Source: Siminovitchia fortis
GTDB lineage: Bacteria > Bacillota > Bacilli > Bacillales > Bacillaceae_C
Direction: 5' to 3'
DNA length: 64,000 nucleotides
Assembly (NCBI RefSeq): GCF_003605365.2
Contig: NZ_QYTU02000006.1
Coordinates: forward strand, 48,459-112,458
Position numbers and translations under genes: made by a program. Under the pieces are notes generated by a model, which was not told the DNA's origin, did not search any database, and worked only from the letters and a program-made list of their open reading frames with translations. Of this stretch, positions 1 to 13,147 are shown in pieces (within the stretch, counting starts at the first letter, position 1; each line of letters starts with the position of its first letter).

Positions 1-311
1 CTATTTGGATAAAACAAGCCTTTTAATATCCTTAACTGATAAATCAATCTGAAATCACCTGTCTCAAAACCATCGATTTCTTTTCATTTTACCTCATAAT
101 GTCCGTTTTTGTAATCTGCAATATGAGAATATGACTTTAGTTCGTCGAATCCAGTAGAAATACGGACGCAGAACTCCATAATTTGCAGACTGAAAATTCC
201 GTTGAAAAAAATTTAAAAATGCTCAAAACGGAGAACGTTGGCATGACCGCAATGTAAACGGATACAGGTTTTTTACCGGTTTTCCAACAGCTACAAGATT
301 CTGAAAAATGG
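1..311. other. Gene-free left edge
   Basis: No convincing gene is seen here. The short open frames have no ribosome binding site. An AT-rich stretch near 190-198 (CTGAAAATT) matches one half of the CodY consensus but the other half is poor. The only clear signal starts at 312 (promoter of ilvE). Confidence 0.5.
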
Positions 312-340
312 TTGACGAAACAAATAATCAGCGTTATGAT
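312..340 (+). promoter_or_regulatory. Sigma-A promoter of the ilvE-ilvD transcript
   Basis: A -35 box TTGACG (312-317) and a -10 box TATGAT (335-340) are separated by exactly 17 bp. Transcription would start near 347, about 50 nt before the ilvE start codon. This argues against the in-frame upstream ATG-like start at 312, which lies inside the -35 box. Confidence 0.75.
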
Positions 341-395
341 TAGGAACAATATATTACATCCACAAACGACAAATGTGCGAGAGGGGCGAACAAAG

Positions 396-1295
396 GTGAG
401 TGAGCAGTGGATATTCCTCAACGGCAGCTATGTGAATAAAGAAGAAGCCGTTATATCGGTATATGACCATGGATTTTTGTATGGGGATGGTGTTTTTGAA
501 GGAATCCGTTCTTATGGCGGCAATATTTTTCGCCTGAATGAGCACCTTGTCCGCCTTTATGAATCCGCAAAATCCATTATGATTGATATACCGTATACTC
601 AGGAGGAAATGACACAAATTCTTGTGGAAACTCTCCGAAAGAATAATCTGAAAGATGGGTATATTCGCCTGGTCGTTTCTCGTGGAGTCGGAGATCTTGG
701 ACTGGATCCGGCAAACTGCAGGAAGCCATCTGTGATTGTGATTGCCGAACCGCTTCGGATTTTCCCTCAAGAATTGTACGATTCAGGAATCGAAATCGCA
801 ACAGTGGCCACCCGGCGCAACCGTTCGGATGTACTCAATCCAATGATTAAATCTTTAAACTACTTAAATAATATTCTCGTAAAAATAGAAGCAAACCTTG
901 CCGGCGTACAAGAAGCATTAATGCTGAATGACCAAGGGTACGTGGCTGAAGGTTCCGCTGATAATATATTCTTGGTAAAAGGTGATAAGCTGTTGACCCC
1001 TCCGGGGCATGTCGGCGCGCTCGTGGGGGTTACCCGAAATACCATCATCGAGATTGCGGGAGAGAAAGGCTATGAAGTTGAAGAAGCGATGTTCACAAGA
1101 CATGACGTTTATACAGCGGACGAAGTCTTCCTGACAGGAACGGCAGCGGAAGTCATTGCTGTTGTAAAAGTGGACGGACGTGTCATCGGTGAAGGCAAGC
1201 CAGGTCCTGTAACAAATGATCTGCTTTCAAGCTTTAGAGAGATAACCTTGACAGATGGAGTAAAAGTTTACAGCGAATCATTACATGTCAGCTAA
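396..1295 (+). CDS. ilvE: Branched-chain amino acid aminotransferase
   Basis: PLP-dependent transaminase of fold type IV that interconverts Ile, Leu and Val with their 2-oxo acids, the last step of the pathway encoded downstream. The conserved block DHGFLYGDGVFEGIR is near the N-terminus and the PLP lysine lies in MIKSLNYLNN (about residue 152 of 299). The GTG start at 396 was chosen because it follows GAGGGG by 9 nt and gives the usual length of about 300 residues. A longer frame from 312 would start inside the promoter. First gene of the ilv-leu cluster, 18 bp before ilvD. Confidence 0.95.
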   Translation: MSEQWIFLNGSYVNKEEAVISVYDHGFLYGDGVFEGIRSYGGNIFRLNEHLVRLYESAKSIMIDIPYTQEEMTQILVETLRKNNLKDGYIRLVVSRGVGDLGLDPANCRKPSVIVIAEPLRIFPQELYDSGIEIATVATRRNRSDVLNPMIKSLNYLNNILVKIEANLAGVQEALMLNDQGYVAEGSADNIFLVKGDKLLTPPGHVGALVGVTRNTIIEIAGEKGYEVEEAMFTRHDVYTADEVFLTGTAAEVIAVVKVDGRVIGEGKPGPVTNDLLSSFREITLTDGVKVYSESLHVS

Positions 1296-1313
1296 GATTA
1301 GAGGGGGATGACG

Positions 1314-2978
1314 ATGCGCAGTGATATGATAAAAAAGGGGATCGATCGTGCCCCTCACCGAAGTTTGCTTTATGCTACCGGTATTAAAACAAAAGATCTG
1401 GACAAACCATTTATTGGTGTCTGTAATTCATATATTGATATTATTCCGGGACATAAACATTTGAATGTCTTTGCGGAAGTTGTCAAAGAAGCGATCTGGG
1501 AAGCAGGCGGGGTACCGTTTGAATTTAACACAATCGGAGTGGACGATGGCATCGCGATGGGACATATCGGCATGCGCTATTCACTCCCGAGCCGCGAATT
1601 GATTGCGGATGCTGCTGAAACAGTCATTAACGCACACTGGTTTGACGGGGTCTTCTACATTCCGAACTGTGATAAAATCACACCCGGCATGTTGATGGCT
1701 GCATTCAGGACAAATGTTCCGTCAATCTTTGTATCCGGCGGACCGATGGAAGGCGGAACGTCTTCCGAGGGAGAACCGTTAACATTGACTTCGGTATTCG
1801 AAGGCGTCGGTGCCTATCATGCCGGAAAAATGACGGCCGAAAAACTATTGGACATTGAACAAAACGCATGCCCGACATGCGGTTCCTGTTCCGGAATGTT
1901 CACAGCCAACTCCATGAACTCTTTGATGGAAATGCTGGGTATGACCATTCCCGGAAACGGCACAATTGTTGCAACTTCAGATGAACGGCACCGTCTGATC
2001 AAAGAAGCTGCCCGCCATTTGATCCGGATGGTAAAAGAAGACGTCAAACCAAGAGACCTTGTCACCGAACGCACGATTGACGATGCATTTGCACTTGACA
2101 TGGCAATGGGCGGATCAACCAATACCGTTTTACACACATTGGCTATTGCACACGAGGCAGAAATAGATTACGATTTATCTAGAATCAATGAAGTTGCGGA
2201 AAGAGTCCCATATTTGGCGAAAATCGCACCGGCTTCAGACTACACGATGCAGGACATCCATGATGCCGGCGGAATCAGTGCCATCATCCGCGAATTATGT
2301 GAAATGGGTGCGGTTGAAGCGGACCGTATGACAGTCACAGGCAAAACGGTTTACGAAAATGTAAAAGACAATGTGATTAAAAATCCTGAAGTCATAAGGC
2401 CGAAGGAAAATGCATATAGTCCAGTTGGGGGATTATCCATCCTTTATGGAAATATCGCTCCAAACGGCGGAGTCATCAAAGTAGGAGCGGTCGACCCGTC
2501 CATTAAAACTTTCCGCGGGAAAGCGATTGTGTTCGACTCCCAGGAAGATGCGCAAAAAGGCATCAACGACGGAACTGTCCAGGCGGGCCATGTAGTGGTC
2601 ATCCGCTACGAGGGGCCAAAAGGCGGACCCGGAATGCCGGAAATGCTCGCTCCTACATCGGCCATTGCCGGAAGAGGCCTCGGGAAAGAAGTTGCATTAA
2701 TCACCGACGGGCGATTCTCCGGAGCTTCACGCGGCATCTCGATCGGACATATTTCACCGGAAGCTGCCGAAGGCGGACCGATTGCATTGGTTGAAAACGG
2801 CGATGAAATCTTCATAGATTTGGTGAACCGTACCATTCAATTGCTCGTGGACGATGAAGTATTGGCCGGACGGAAAAAGCAATTAAAACCGTTTGAACCG
2901 AAAATTAAAAAAGGATATTTGGCAAGATATTCGAAGTTAGTTACATCCGCAAGCACAGGCGGAGTCATGAAAATATAA
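1314..2978 (+). CDS. ilvD: Dihydroxy-acid dehydratase
   Basis: Iron-sulfur enzyme that dehydrates 2,3-dihydroxy-isovalerate and 2,3-dihydroxy-3-methylvalerate to the 2-oxo acids of Val/Leu and Ile synthesis. The cluster cysteines are visible in NCDKITPGM (about residue 119) and PTCGSCSGM (about 189-192), and the N-terminus [11 protein letters not shown] is typical. The ATG at 1314 is preferred over the one at 1308 because GAGGGGG ends at 1307, leaving 6 nt to 1314 and none to 1308. 554 residues, full length. It lies in front of the T-box leader, so it can be expressed separately from ilvB-leuD. Confidence 0.96.
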   Translation: MRSDMIKKGIDRAPHRSLLYATGIKTKDLDKPFIGVCNSYIDIIPGHKHLNVFAEVVKEAIWEAGGVPFEFNTIGVDDGIAMGHIGMRYSLPSRELIADAAETVINAHWFDGVFYIPNCDKITPGMLMAAFRTNVPSIFVSGGPMEGGTSSEGEPLTLTSVFEGVGAYHAGKMTAEKLLDIEQNACPTCGSCSGMFTANSMNSLMEMLGMTIPGNGTIVATSDERHRLIKEAARHLIRMVKEDVKPRDLVTERTIDDAFALDMAMGGSTNTVLHTLAIAHEAEIDYDLSRINEVAERVPYLAKIAPASDYTMQDIHDAGGISAIIRELCEMGAVEADRMTVTGKTVYENVKDNVIKNPEVIRPKENAYSPVGGLSILYGNIAPNGGVIKVGAVDPSIKTFRGKAIVFDSQEDAQKGINDGTVQAGHVVVIRYEGPKGGPGMPEMLAPTSAIAGRGLGKEVALITDGRFSGASRGISIGHISPEAAEGGPIALVENGDEIFIDLVNRTIQLLVDDEVLAGRKKQLKPFEPKIKKGYLARYSKLVTSASTGGVMKI

Positions 2979-2982
2979 AATT

Positions 2983-3270
2983 GAAGGCAATGATAAGGAA
3001 AAAGTGGGTGAAGCCCTGCATTTACAGAGAGCCGGTCATGCTGGAAGCCGGCAATGCAGTCATTCGCGACATCGCCTTGGAGCCGGGATTCTGAAAGCGA
3101 AAGCGACTAGGAATTCACGGGGATGCTTAGGAGTTCCCGTTATCAATGAACAGCGCGAAAGCTGTTCTTAAGTCAGTGATTGACACTGTAAAGTAGGGTG
3201 GTACCATGAAAGTTTTTTCATCCCTGCATAAAAGGTTCTCCTTTTGTGTGGGCTGAAAAAACTTTTTTTT
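2983..3270 (+). promoter_or_regulatory. T-box leader of ilvB-leuD, probable Ile specifier
   Basis: The T-box core AGGGTGGTACCA is at 3195-3206. Stem I can be drawn: AAGGC (2984-2988) with GCCTT, GTGGGTGA with TCATTCGC, and CTGCATT with AATGCAG, with an AGAGAG bulge. The specifier loop right side reads GACATC, so the codon is most likely ATC (3071-3073), isoleucine. The antiterminator pairs AGGG and ATGAAA with TTTCAT and CCCT, and this excludes the terminator at 3209-3265. Uncharged tRNA should allow read-through into ilvB-ilvH-ilvC-leuABCD. The T-box call is firm and the specifier call is moderate. Confidence 0.88.
3209..3270 (+). terminator. T-box intrinsic terminator
   Basis: The arms AAAGTTTTTTCA (3209-3220) and TGAAAAAACTTT (3254-3265) are perfect 12-bp complements and are followed by a T run. 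The 5' arm overlaps the antiterminator, as expected for a T-box. Confidence 0.85.
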
Positions 3271-3274
3271 ATTA

Positions 3275-3395
3275 GAAAAGCGCAAGGCGCCCGCCTATCG
3301 GCGACAAGCACAAGACGAATTGCGAGGAGGCGGCTTTTCAGCCACCACAGCAATTCGGCTTGTGACCTCGAGCCGATGGCGCCTGGAGCAAGACA
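3275..3395 (+). repeat. Palindromic intergenic repeat element, copy 1
   Basis: Starts GAAAAGCGCAAGGCGCC and ends near GGCGCCTGGAGC, so the ends are partly complementary. The same left end recurs at 44493, and the reverse-complement ends recur at 14519 and 25468. This copy sits in the untranslated leader between the T-box terminator and ilvB, and it would be transcribed whenever antitermination occurs. Confidence 0.65.
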
Positions 3396-3476
3396 CAATT
3401 CCTTAAGTTGTAAAGAAATTAGGATATTTACATTTAGCAAATACACTAAAAAATAAAAATTGAAAGGAAGGCGCTA

Positions 3477-5215
3477 GTGGTGAGCATAGGTTTCCCGATG
3501 AAAACAGGCAGCCAACAATCAGACACGGCCGTGAAGGAACAAGTGAAGACAGGGGCAGACTTGTTTATTGAGGCATTACAGAAGGAGAACGTAGAAATCA
3601 TTTTCGGCTACCCGGGAGGCGCCGTACTTCCGATTTACGATGCATTATATAAGAACCCCATCAAACATATTTTGACAAGACATGAACAGGGGGCCATCCA
3701 TGCAGCGGAAGGATATGCACGGGTAACCGGTAAACCGGGTGTTGTCATCGCAACTTCCGGACCGGGTGCCACCAACCTGGTTACAGGTATCGCAGATGCG
3801 ATGATGGATTCCATTCCTCTTGTTATCTTCACAGGACAAGTAGCAAGTCCTGTTCTTGGAACAGATGCATTTCAGGAATCCGATATTGTCGGAATTACAA
3901 TGCCGATCACAAAACATAACTACCAAGTGAAGAAGCTTGAAGATCTTGGACGCATCATCAAAGAGGCGTTCTATATCGCCAATAGCGGAAGGCCCGGTCC
4001 TGTATTGATTGATATCCCTAAAGACATCGCAACAGAAACGGCCGGAAAATACCCGGATGAATCGCTTCATTTGCCGGGCTATCAGCCGACAACGAAGCCG
4101 AACTATTTGCAGCTTCAAAAACTTGCCAATGTCATGTCGGCAGCTAAAAAACCGCTTATCTTGGCCGGTGCGGGCGTTATTTTTTCAAAAGGCGCTGACG
4201 ATTTAAAAGCATTTGTCGAAAAAACAGGATTTCCGATTACAAATACTCTCCTGGGCCTTGGAAGCATTCCCGGCGACCATCCGCAATTCCTGGGAATGGC
4301 CGGCATGCACGGAACATACGCATCCAACATGGCCATCACGGAATGCGACCTGCTGATCAACTTCGGAGCGCGTTTCGATGACCGGTTGACCGGGAACCTG
4401 AAACATTTTGCACCGAACGCAACAGTTGCCCATATCGACATCGATCCGGCGGAAATCGGCAAAAATGTTTCGACAGAAATCCCGATTGTTGCGGACGCGA
4501 AGGAAGTCTTGAAACAGCTTGTTGAAATGGACTTCAAATTGCCTGATATTTCTGCCTGGACTGAGCATATCCAGGAATACAAGGAGAAATATCCGTTTAA
4601 AAAACCGGTGTCCAACGATAATGAGCTCTCTTCTCCGCATGTCGTCAAAATGATCCATGACATGACCGGCGGCGATGCCATCGTTACAACGGACGTTGGG
4701 CAGCATCAAATGTGGGCCGCCCAATATTACGGATTCAACGGGCCGAATCATTGGGTTACGTCCGGAGGGCTTGGCACGATGGGCTTTGGTTTCCCATCAG
4801 CAATCGGTGCCCAGTTGGCCGATCTCGAAAAAACCGTCGTATCCATCTCAGGTGATGGCGGATTCCAAATGTGTCTTCAGGAATTATCTGTTGTCAGAGA
4901 ATTAAATCTTCCAATCAAAATTGTCATTTTGAACAACAAGGCCCTGGGGATGGTACGCCAATGGCAGGAGAAGTTTTACGATGAGCGATATTCGCAATCC
5001 CTCATTCCTGACCAGCCAGATTTCATCAAGTTGGCTGAAGCATATGGAATAAAAGGATATAAAGTCGAGACCGAGCAAGAGGCCAAGGAAGTATTTGAAA
5101 AAACGCTGAACAGCAAGGAACCGGTTTTGATCGACTGCCGCGTCGTACAGGATGAGAATGTATATCCAATGGTTGCACCAGGCACAGGACTACATGAAAT
5201 GATCGGGGTGGGAGA

Positions 5216-5219
<4 letters not shown>
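3477..5219 (+). CDS. ilvB: Acetolactate synthase large subunit
   Basis: ThDP-dependent catalytic subunit that condenses pyruvate with pyruvate or 2-oxobutyrate, the first common step of Val/Leu/Ile synthesis. Seen: [16 protein letters not shown] and the catalytic-Glu region [15 protein letters not shown] near the N-terminus, and the ThDP/Mg motif [11 protein letters not shown] with NNKALGMV near the C-terminus. 580 residues, usual length. AAAGGAAGG (3463-3471) precedes two adjacent GTG codons at 3477 and 3480 and either could start. It overlaps ilvH by 4 nt (ATGA), indicating coupled translation of the two subunits. Expression is governed by the T-box upstream. Confidence 0.96.
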
Positions 5220-8314
<3,095 letters not shown>

Positions 8315-8341
8315 AATATTACAAATTAGGAGGAAAACGGG

Positions 8342-9442
8342 ATGAAGAAACGGGTAGCTGTACTCGCTGGAGACGGTATTGGCAAAGAAGTAACGAATGC
8401 GGCAACGGCTGTTTTGGATGCAATCGGCCGCCGCTTCCATCACGAATTTGAGTGGGTGCATGGCTTACTCGGCGGAGATGCCCTTGACCAGGCCGGTCAC
8501 CCGATCCCTGAAGAGACCATCAGGAAATGCGAAGAAAGTGATGCGATTTTACTCGGAGCAATCGGAGGGCCGAAATGGGATCATTATCCAAAGGAATTGC
8601 GGCCGGAAAAAGGGCTTCTTCAACTTCGCAAGCACTTTGAGTTAAGTGTGAACCTAAGACCCGTGCAAGCATACAAAACATTGCTTTCCTCTTCTCCTTT
8701 AAAGGAGGAAGTTGCAGAAGGCGTCGACTTGGTATTCGTCAGGGAATTGACAGGCGGCCTTTATTTCGGGGAACCGAGCTTTCACACGGATGAAGAAGCA
8801 GTTGACACATTAGTGTACAAACGCGAAGAGATCGAGCGCGTTGTCAGATTTGCATTCGAATTGGCGAAACTCCGCAAGAAAAAAGTATCGTCGGTAGATA
8901 AAGCCAACGTGTTGGAGTCAAGCCGTCTATGGCGAAAAATTGTGGAAGAAATTGCGGCTGAATTTCCTGACGTGGAATATGAGCATATGCTTGTGGATTC
9001 GACATCCATGAAGTTGATTACTTCTCCAGCTTCTTTCGACGTAATTGTAACTGAGAATATGTTCGGGGATATTTTAAGCGACGAAGCTTCCGTCATTTGC
9101 GGATCGCTTGGAATGCTCCCTTCAGCAAGCCTTCGTGCAGACGGATTCGGCCTGTATGAGCCGGTGCACGGATCTGCTCCCGATATTGCCGGACAGAACA
9201 AAGCGAATCCGCTGGGAGCCATTTTATCCGGTGCCATGATGCTGAGAACGGCATTTGGAATGAACCAGGAAGCAGATGCCATTGAAGAAGCAGTCAAAAA
9301 AGTATTGGAAGCCGGATTTGGCACAGGTGAGTTTAAAACCCAAGGCGGAAAAGTATTGACTACGACAGAAATGACGGAAAAAGTCATTAACGAAATTGAG
9401 TGTGAACTAGTTTCAGACCATATTTTAGCAGCGTATCAGTGA
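8342..9442 (+). CDS. leuB: 3-isopropylmalate dehydrogenase
   Basis: NAD-dependent oxidative decarboxylase of 3-isopropylmalate. The family motifs [11 protein letters not shown], the substrate loop [12 protein letters not shown] and the metal-binding [14 protein letters not shown] are present. 366 residues, full length. AGGAGG lies just upstream. Compare the paralogue at 56481, which has a different substrate loop. Confidence 0.95.
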   Translation: MKKRVAVLAGDGIGKEVTNAATAVLDAIGRRFHHEFEWVHGLLGGDALDQAGHPIPEETIRKCEESDAILLGAIGGPKWDHYPKELRPEKGLLQLRKHFELSVNLRPVQAYKTLLSSSPLKEEVAEGVDLVFVRELTGGLYFGEPSFHTDEEAVDTLVYKREEIERVVRFAFELAKLRKKKVSSVDKANVLESSRLWRKIVEEIAAEFPDVEYEHMLVDSTSMKLITSPASFDVIVTENMFGDILSDEASVICGSLGMLPSASLRADGFGLYEPVHGSAPDIAGQNKANPLGAILSGAMMLRTAFGMNQEADAIEEAVKKVLEAGFGTGEFKTQGGKVLTTTEMTEKVINEIECELVSDHILAAYQ

Positions 9443-9452
9443 GGTGTGGAAG

Positions 9453-10868
9453 ATGGGCAAAACAATTATTGAAAAAATTTGGGAAAAACATGTTGTTCAT
9501 AGTGAAGAGTCAAAACCGGATCTCATTTATATCGATCTGCACCTTGTCCACGAGGTAACATCTCCGCAGGCGTTTGAGGGACTTCGCTTAAACGGCCGTA
9601 AAGTGAGAAGGCCTGATCTTACGTTTGCCACTATGGACCATAACGTTCCAACAAGAACGAATGAAGAGGTAACAGATCCGATTGCCAAAACACAGATGAC
9701 TACGCTGGAGAAAAATTGTGCGGAATTTGGGGTGCCGTTGGCAGGAGTGGGCCATCCTGACCAGGGAATCGTCCATGTCATCGGCCCTGAACTTGGTTTA
9801 ACACAGCCGGGAAAAACAATCGTGTGTGGAGACAGCCATACTTCTACACACGGCGCTTTCGGAGCTCTTGCTTTTGGAATCGGAACGAGTGAAGTGGAAC
9901 ACGTTCTTTCTACGCAGACTTTATGGCAGCAAAAGCCGAAAACAATGCAAGTCAAAGTGAACGGCAAACTTGGTGCCGGAGTTACTGCAAAAGACTTGAT
10001 TTTAGCGATCATTGCCAAGCATGGTGTTGACGTTGGAACAGGGCATGTCATTGAATACACAGGTGAAGCCATCCGCAATTTGACGATGGAAGAGCGCATG
10101 ACCGTTTGCAACATGTCCATCGAAGCCGGGGCAAGAGCAGGCCTGATCAGCCCGGACGAAACAACATTCGAATATTTGAAAGGCCGTGAGCATGTCCCGT
10201 CAGGAGAAGAGTTTGATAAATTAGTAGAAGAGTGGAAACAGCTAGCGTCTGATGCAGATGCTGAATATGACTCAGTGATCGAAATTGAGGCTTCGGAAAT
10301 CGAACCATTCGTGACATGGGGAACAAATCCTTCCATGGGTGTCCGGATTTCCCAGAGCATTCCTAAACCGGAAGATGCGGCAAGCGAATCAGAAAAAGAA
10401 TCCATCGAGCAGGCTCTTCACTATATGGGCTTGGACGGCGGCATGAAAATGTCCGATGTGGATATTCAATATGTGTTCATCGGCTCCTGCACAAACTCCC
10501 GCATCGAAGACTTAAGAGCGGCGGCTGAAGTGCTGAAGGGGAGAAAAGTCAAAGAGGGGGTAACAGCCATCGTTGTCCCCGGTTCCCGTACTGTAAAGGC
10601 GCAAGCTGAGGAAGAGGGCTTGGATAAAATTTTCCTAGAATCAGGTTTTGAATGGCGGGAGACAGGGTGCAGTATGTGTCTTGCGATGAATGCTGACCAG
10701 GTACCTGCAGGCAAACGCTGCGCCTCTACATCCAACCGGAACTTTGAAGGACGCCAAGGAAACGGATCACGTACGCATCTTGTCAGCCCGGCAATGGCTG
10801 CAGCGGCAGCTGTTGAAGGCCGCTTCGTTGATGTAAGGCATATGATGAAAGGAGAGGTTCACGCATGA
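9453..10868 (+). CDS. leuC: 3-isopropylmalate dehydratase large subunit
   Basis: Aconitase-family iron-sulfur subunit that isomerises 2- to 3-isopropylmalate together with LeuD. Seen: [33 protein letters not shown], and cluster cysteines in IGSCTNSR and GCSMCLAMN. The ATG at 9453 follows GAGGTG by 6 nt and gives the usual 471 residues, so it is preferred to the GTG at 9444. The stop overlaps the leuD start. Confidence 0.95.
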   Translation: MGKTIIEKIWEKHVVHSEESKPDLIYIDLHLVHEVTSPQAFEGLRLNGRKVRRPDLTFATMDHNVPTRTNEEVTDPIAKTQMTTLEKNCAEFGVPLAGVGHPDQGIVHVIGPELGLTQPGKTIVCGDSHTSTHGAFGALAFGIGTSEVEHVLSTQTLWQQKPKTMQVKVNGKLGAGVTAKDLILAIIAKHGVDVGTGHVIEYTGEAIRNLTMEERMTVCNMSIEAGARAGLISPDETTFEYLKGREHVPSGEEFDKLVEEWKQLASDADAEYDSVIEIEASEIEPFVTWGTNPSMGVRISQSIPKPEDAASESEKESIEQALHYMGLDGGMKMSDVDIQYVFIGSCTNSRIEDLRAAAEVLKGRKVKEGVTAIVVPGSRTVKAQAEEEGLDKIFLESGFEWRETGCSMCLAMNADQVPAGKRCASTSNRNFEGRQGNGSRTHLVSPAMAAAAAVEGRFVDVRHMMKGEVHA

Positions 10869-11452
10869 GGCCGATAAAAGAAGTAACAAGCGTCATTACA
10901 CCATTGGATCGCGTGAACGTCGATACGGACCAAATCATTCCGAAACAATTTTTAAAAAGAATTGAACGGACAGGGTTCGGGAAGTTTTTATTTTATCACT
11001 GGCGTTTCAATGACGATGGTACGGAAAAGTCCGACTTTGTCTTAAACAAGCCGGAATATAAGAACAGTGAGATTCTTGTAGCCCGGGAAAATTTCGGTTG
11101 CGGCTCTTCCCGTGAGCATGCGCCATGGGCTTTGGGAGACTTCGGCTTTCGCGTTGTCATTGCTGCGAGTTTTGCTGATATTTTCCATAGCAACTGCTTT
11201 AAAAATGGCATTCTGCCAATACAATTGAAAGAAACAGAGATTGAAGAACTTCTTCAGGCAGGGAAAGAAAAACCATTGAAGATTACCGTCAATCTGGAAA
11301 CGGAAACGATTGAGGCAGAGAATGGAAAAACGTATACTTTCTCCATTGATCCATACCGCCGGCAAATGCTTTTAAACGGGTGGGATGAAATCGCATTGAC
11401 ACTGCAGCTGGAAGATAAAATTGCAGCATATGAGAATTCTATAGCAAAATAA
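10865..11452 (+). CDS. leuD: 3-isopropylmalate dehydratase small subunit
   Basis: Small swivelling-domain partner of LeuC. Characteristic motifs are [15 protein letters not shown] near the N-terminus and [16 protein letters not shown] mid-protein. 195 residues, full length. Last gene of the cluster, closed by the terminator that follows. Confidence 0.95.
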   Translation: MRPIKEVTSVITPLDRVNVDTDQIIPKQFLKRIERTGFGKFLFYHWRFNDDGTEKSDFVLNKPEYKNSEILVARENFGCGSSREHAPWALGDFGFRVVIAASFADIFHSNCFKNGILPIQLKETEIEELLQAGKEKPLKITVNLETETIEAENGKTYTFSIDPYRRQMLLNGWDEIALTLQLEDKIAAYENSIAK

Positions 11453-11453
11453 C

Positions 11454-11490
11454 AAAATGCCCGCAGGCACCAGCCCTGCGGGCATTTTTT
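11454..11490 (+). terminator. Terminator of the ilv-leu operon
   Basis: AAATGCCCGCAGG and CCTGCGGGCATTT form a long GC-rich stem directly after leuD, ending in a run of six T. Confidence 0.9.
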
Positions 11491-11592
11491 CACTTCCTTC
11501 ATTGCTCCAAACGCCGGCCTTTAGGAATGATTCGGGCTTTTCCACATACAAATTAGTGAAAGAGGAATGGAAAATAAGGAGACCAGCCCTAT

Positions 11593-12285
11593 ATGATCCA
11601 AGATTTCCTTCAAGTGTTTCTCATGACCCTTGTGAGCGATATTGATAACATGCTGATTCTTGGAGCCGTTTTGCGAAGGCACTCTTATTTTGAAGTTACT
11701 TTTCTTGCGGCCGTTATGTTGACGATTACCCGGACAGCATATGTTTGTGTCGTGGAGGGGCTGTCGGATGTCCCGATGTTTCATTTTCTGACTGGACTCA
11801 TTTTGCTTTTTATATCTTATAAGCTTGTAACAAAACTGATTTATGGTGTAGAAACATTAAGATCATCGCGTTCCATATTCCTGCTTCAAAAAATAAAAAT
11901 ATTAGCCGCTTTGGCTGCAACTGACTTTTTGATCTGCTGGGACGGGGTTCTCATCGTATCAAACATTTCCGATCATATCCCCATCATTTCAATAGGAATT
12001 TTTTGCAGTCTTTTAATCTCTCTCTATTTTTTACGGCTCATTATAAAACTGGCTGCCGCTATTCCTTGGATCAACGTGGTTGCGGGGGGATTTATTGCTC
12101 AAAATGCCATTATGTCAATGGCAAAGGATCCGTGGATAGAAGGCTGGATCAATTATGCTGACGAGTTTGTACCAGAGGTCAACATCGTAAATACCGCTGC
12201 TAATGGCGCCGTCATTATCATTGTGGTCATTGGCCTGATTTCCTATATTAAGCACCATCGAATCATTATACATAGGAAGTTTTGA
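11593..12285 (+). CDS. TerC-family integral membrane protein, probable metal exporter
   Basis: Multi-pass membrane protein of the TerC family (YceF/YkoY/YjbE group in Bacillus). Members of the group export manganese and help to load exported metalloenzymes. The acidic intramembrane motifs SDIDNMLILGAV (about residues 14-25) and TDFLICWDGVLIVSN (about 116-130) are the putative metal sites. About seven hydrophobic segments fill the 230 residues. AAGGAG lies 11 nt before the ATG. It is a monocistronic gene between two terminators. Metal specificity is inferred from the family. Confidence 0.75.
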   Translation: MIQDFLQVFLMTLVSDIDNMLILGAVLRRHSYFEVTFLAAVMLTITRTAYVCVVEGLSDVPMFHFLTGLILLFISYKLVTKLIYGVETLRSSRSIFLLQKIKILAALAATDFLICWDGVLIVSNISDHIPIISIGIFCSLLISLYFLRLIIKLAAAIPWINVVAGGFIAQNAIMSMAKDPWIEGWINYADEFVPEVNIVNTAANGAVIIIVVIGLISYIKHHRIIIHRKF

Positions 12286-12305
12286 TGAAATAGGACCACA
12301 CTATA

Positions 12306-12337
12306 AGTCCCTTACTTCTGATCGAAGGGGATTTTTT
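12306..12337 (+). terminator. Terminator after the TerC-family gene
   Basis: TCCCTT and AAGGGGA arms with an 11-nt loop are followed by TTTTTT, 20 nt after the stop codon. Confidence 0.7.
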
Positions 12338-12506
12338 GTTTATTTCACCATAAGATGGAAAGTCGATTGAAAGATATTTCTTTCCCGGGGATGTTTTTGT
12401 CATTATAATACCCCTTGCGGCCCCAACTTTTTGCCTGTATAATAAGAAATATCAATTAAACTAATAAAACTTTTTTTGTTTAAATGGTTTTCAAAGGAGT
12501 ATTTCA

Positions 12507-13070
12507 ATGAAAGATCGGATTATGCAGGCTTTTGTTGATGAAGTCAAAGACAAGGGAATTAAGTTTACGATGGATGATTTAGCAGGACGATTGGGCATCA
12601 GTAAACGCACTTTATATGAGCACTTTTCTTCCAAAGTTGAGATTCTGGACGCTATTATAGATTTAACGATCACAGAATTTGATGAAAAAACGGAAGCTAT
12701 TATTCAAGACAGCAGCTTAACGCTTTTGGAAAAAATTAAAGAGGCGATTATGGTCGTTCCGAAGTACGATGAATTTTATGATCTGCAAATACTTGAACAG
12801 ATGAAAAGGTATTACCCTAAGCAGTGGGAAAAAATGAATAATTCTCTATATGAGTGGGAGGCTTTAAAAAAACTGCTTGAACAGGGTATTGAAGAAGGCC
12901 TCATTAAAGATCAAAATGTTGAATTGCTTATGCGGTTGGTTATTGATGCTACGAATCTGACGTTGGACCGGCGTTTCATTTGGGAAAATAGGATCACCGT
13001 CCAAGAGGCAATGAATGGGATTGTGAATGTGTTATTGTTTGGAATGGTTGAGGAAAATGCCGAGCCTTAG
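12507..13070 (+). CDS. TetR/AcrR-family regulator
   Basis: Helix-turn-helix protein of 187 residues. The N-terminal domain shows FTMDDLAGRLGISKRTLYEHFSSK, the TetR recognition signature, and the C-terminal ligand domain is divergent as usual. It has a good site (AAAGGAG) before the ATG. It directly precedes a multidrug-type MFS gene, with an inverted repeat in the gap. The likely role is drug-responsive repression of that pump, which is inferred from the gene order. Confidence 0.85.
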   Translation: MKDRIMQAFVDEVKDKGIKFTMDDLAGRLGISKRTLYEHFSSKVEILDAIIDLTITEFDEKTEAIIQDSSLTLLEKIKEAIMVVPKYDEFYDLQILEQMKRYYPKQWEKMNNSLYEWEALKKLLEQGIEEGLIKDQNVELLMRLVIDATNLTLDRRFIWENRITVQEAMNGIVNVLLFGMVEENAEP

Positions 13071-13097
13071 TAGTTGTCTCGGCGGTTTAATTTTCTT
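13059..13097 (+). terminator. Weak terminator at the end of the TetR gene
   Basis: GCCGAG (13059-13064) and CTCGGC (13078-13083) flank the stop codon and are followed by a T-rich stretch. The 6-bp stem is short, so read-through into the MFS gene is likely. Confidence 0.4.
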
Positions 13098-13100
13098 TAA

Positions 13101-13126
13101 AAAACTAAAAAAACCTAAATAGTTTT
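13101..13126. promoter_or_regulatory. Inverted repeat before the MFS gene, candidate TetR operator
   Basis: AAAACTA (13101-13107) and TAGTTTT (13120-13126) are 7-bp inverted arms around 12 bp, just upstream of the MFS ribosome binding site. A related AAACTA element occurs ahead of the TetR gene near 12457. The assignment to this regulator is inference. Confidence 0.4.
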
Positions 13127-13147
13127 CGAATTTTATAGAGGTGTAAA

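Noticed and set aside
184..198. CodY box upstream of ilvE
   Set aside because: Only one half (CTGAAAATT) matches; six mismatches in the full 15-mer.
312..395. Longer N-terminus of ilvE starting at 312
   Set aside because: The codon lies inside the -35 box of a good promoter. The GTG at 396 has a ribosome site and gives the family length.
9527..10405. 292-codon minus-strand open frame inside leuC
   Set aside because: Shadow of leuC; low-complexity Ser/Thr-rich translation typical of antisense frames.
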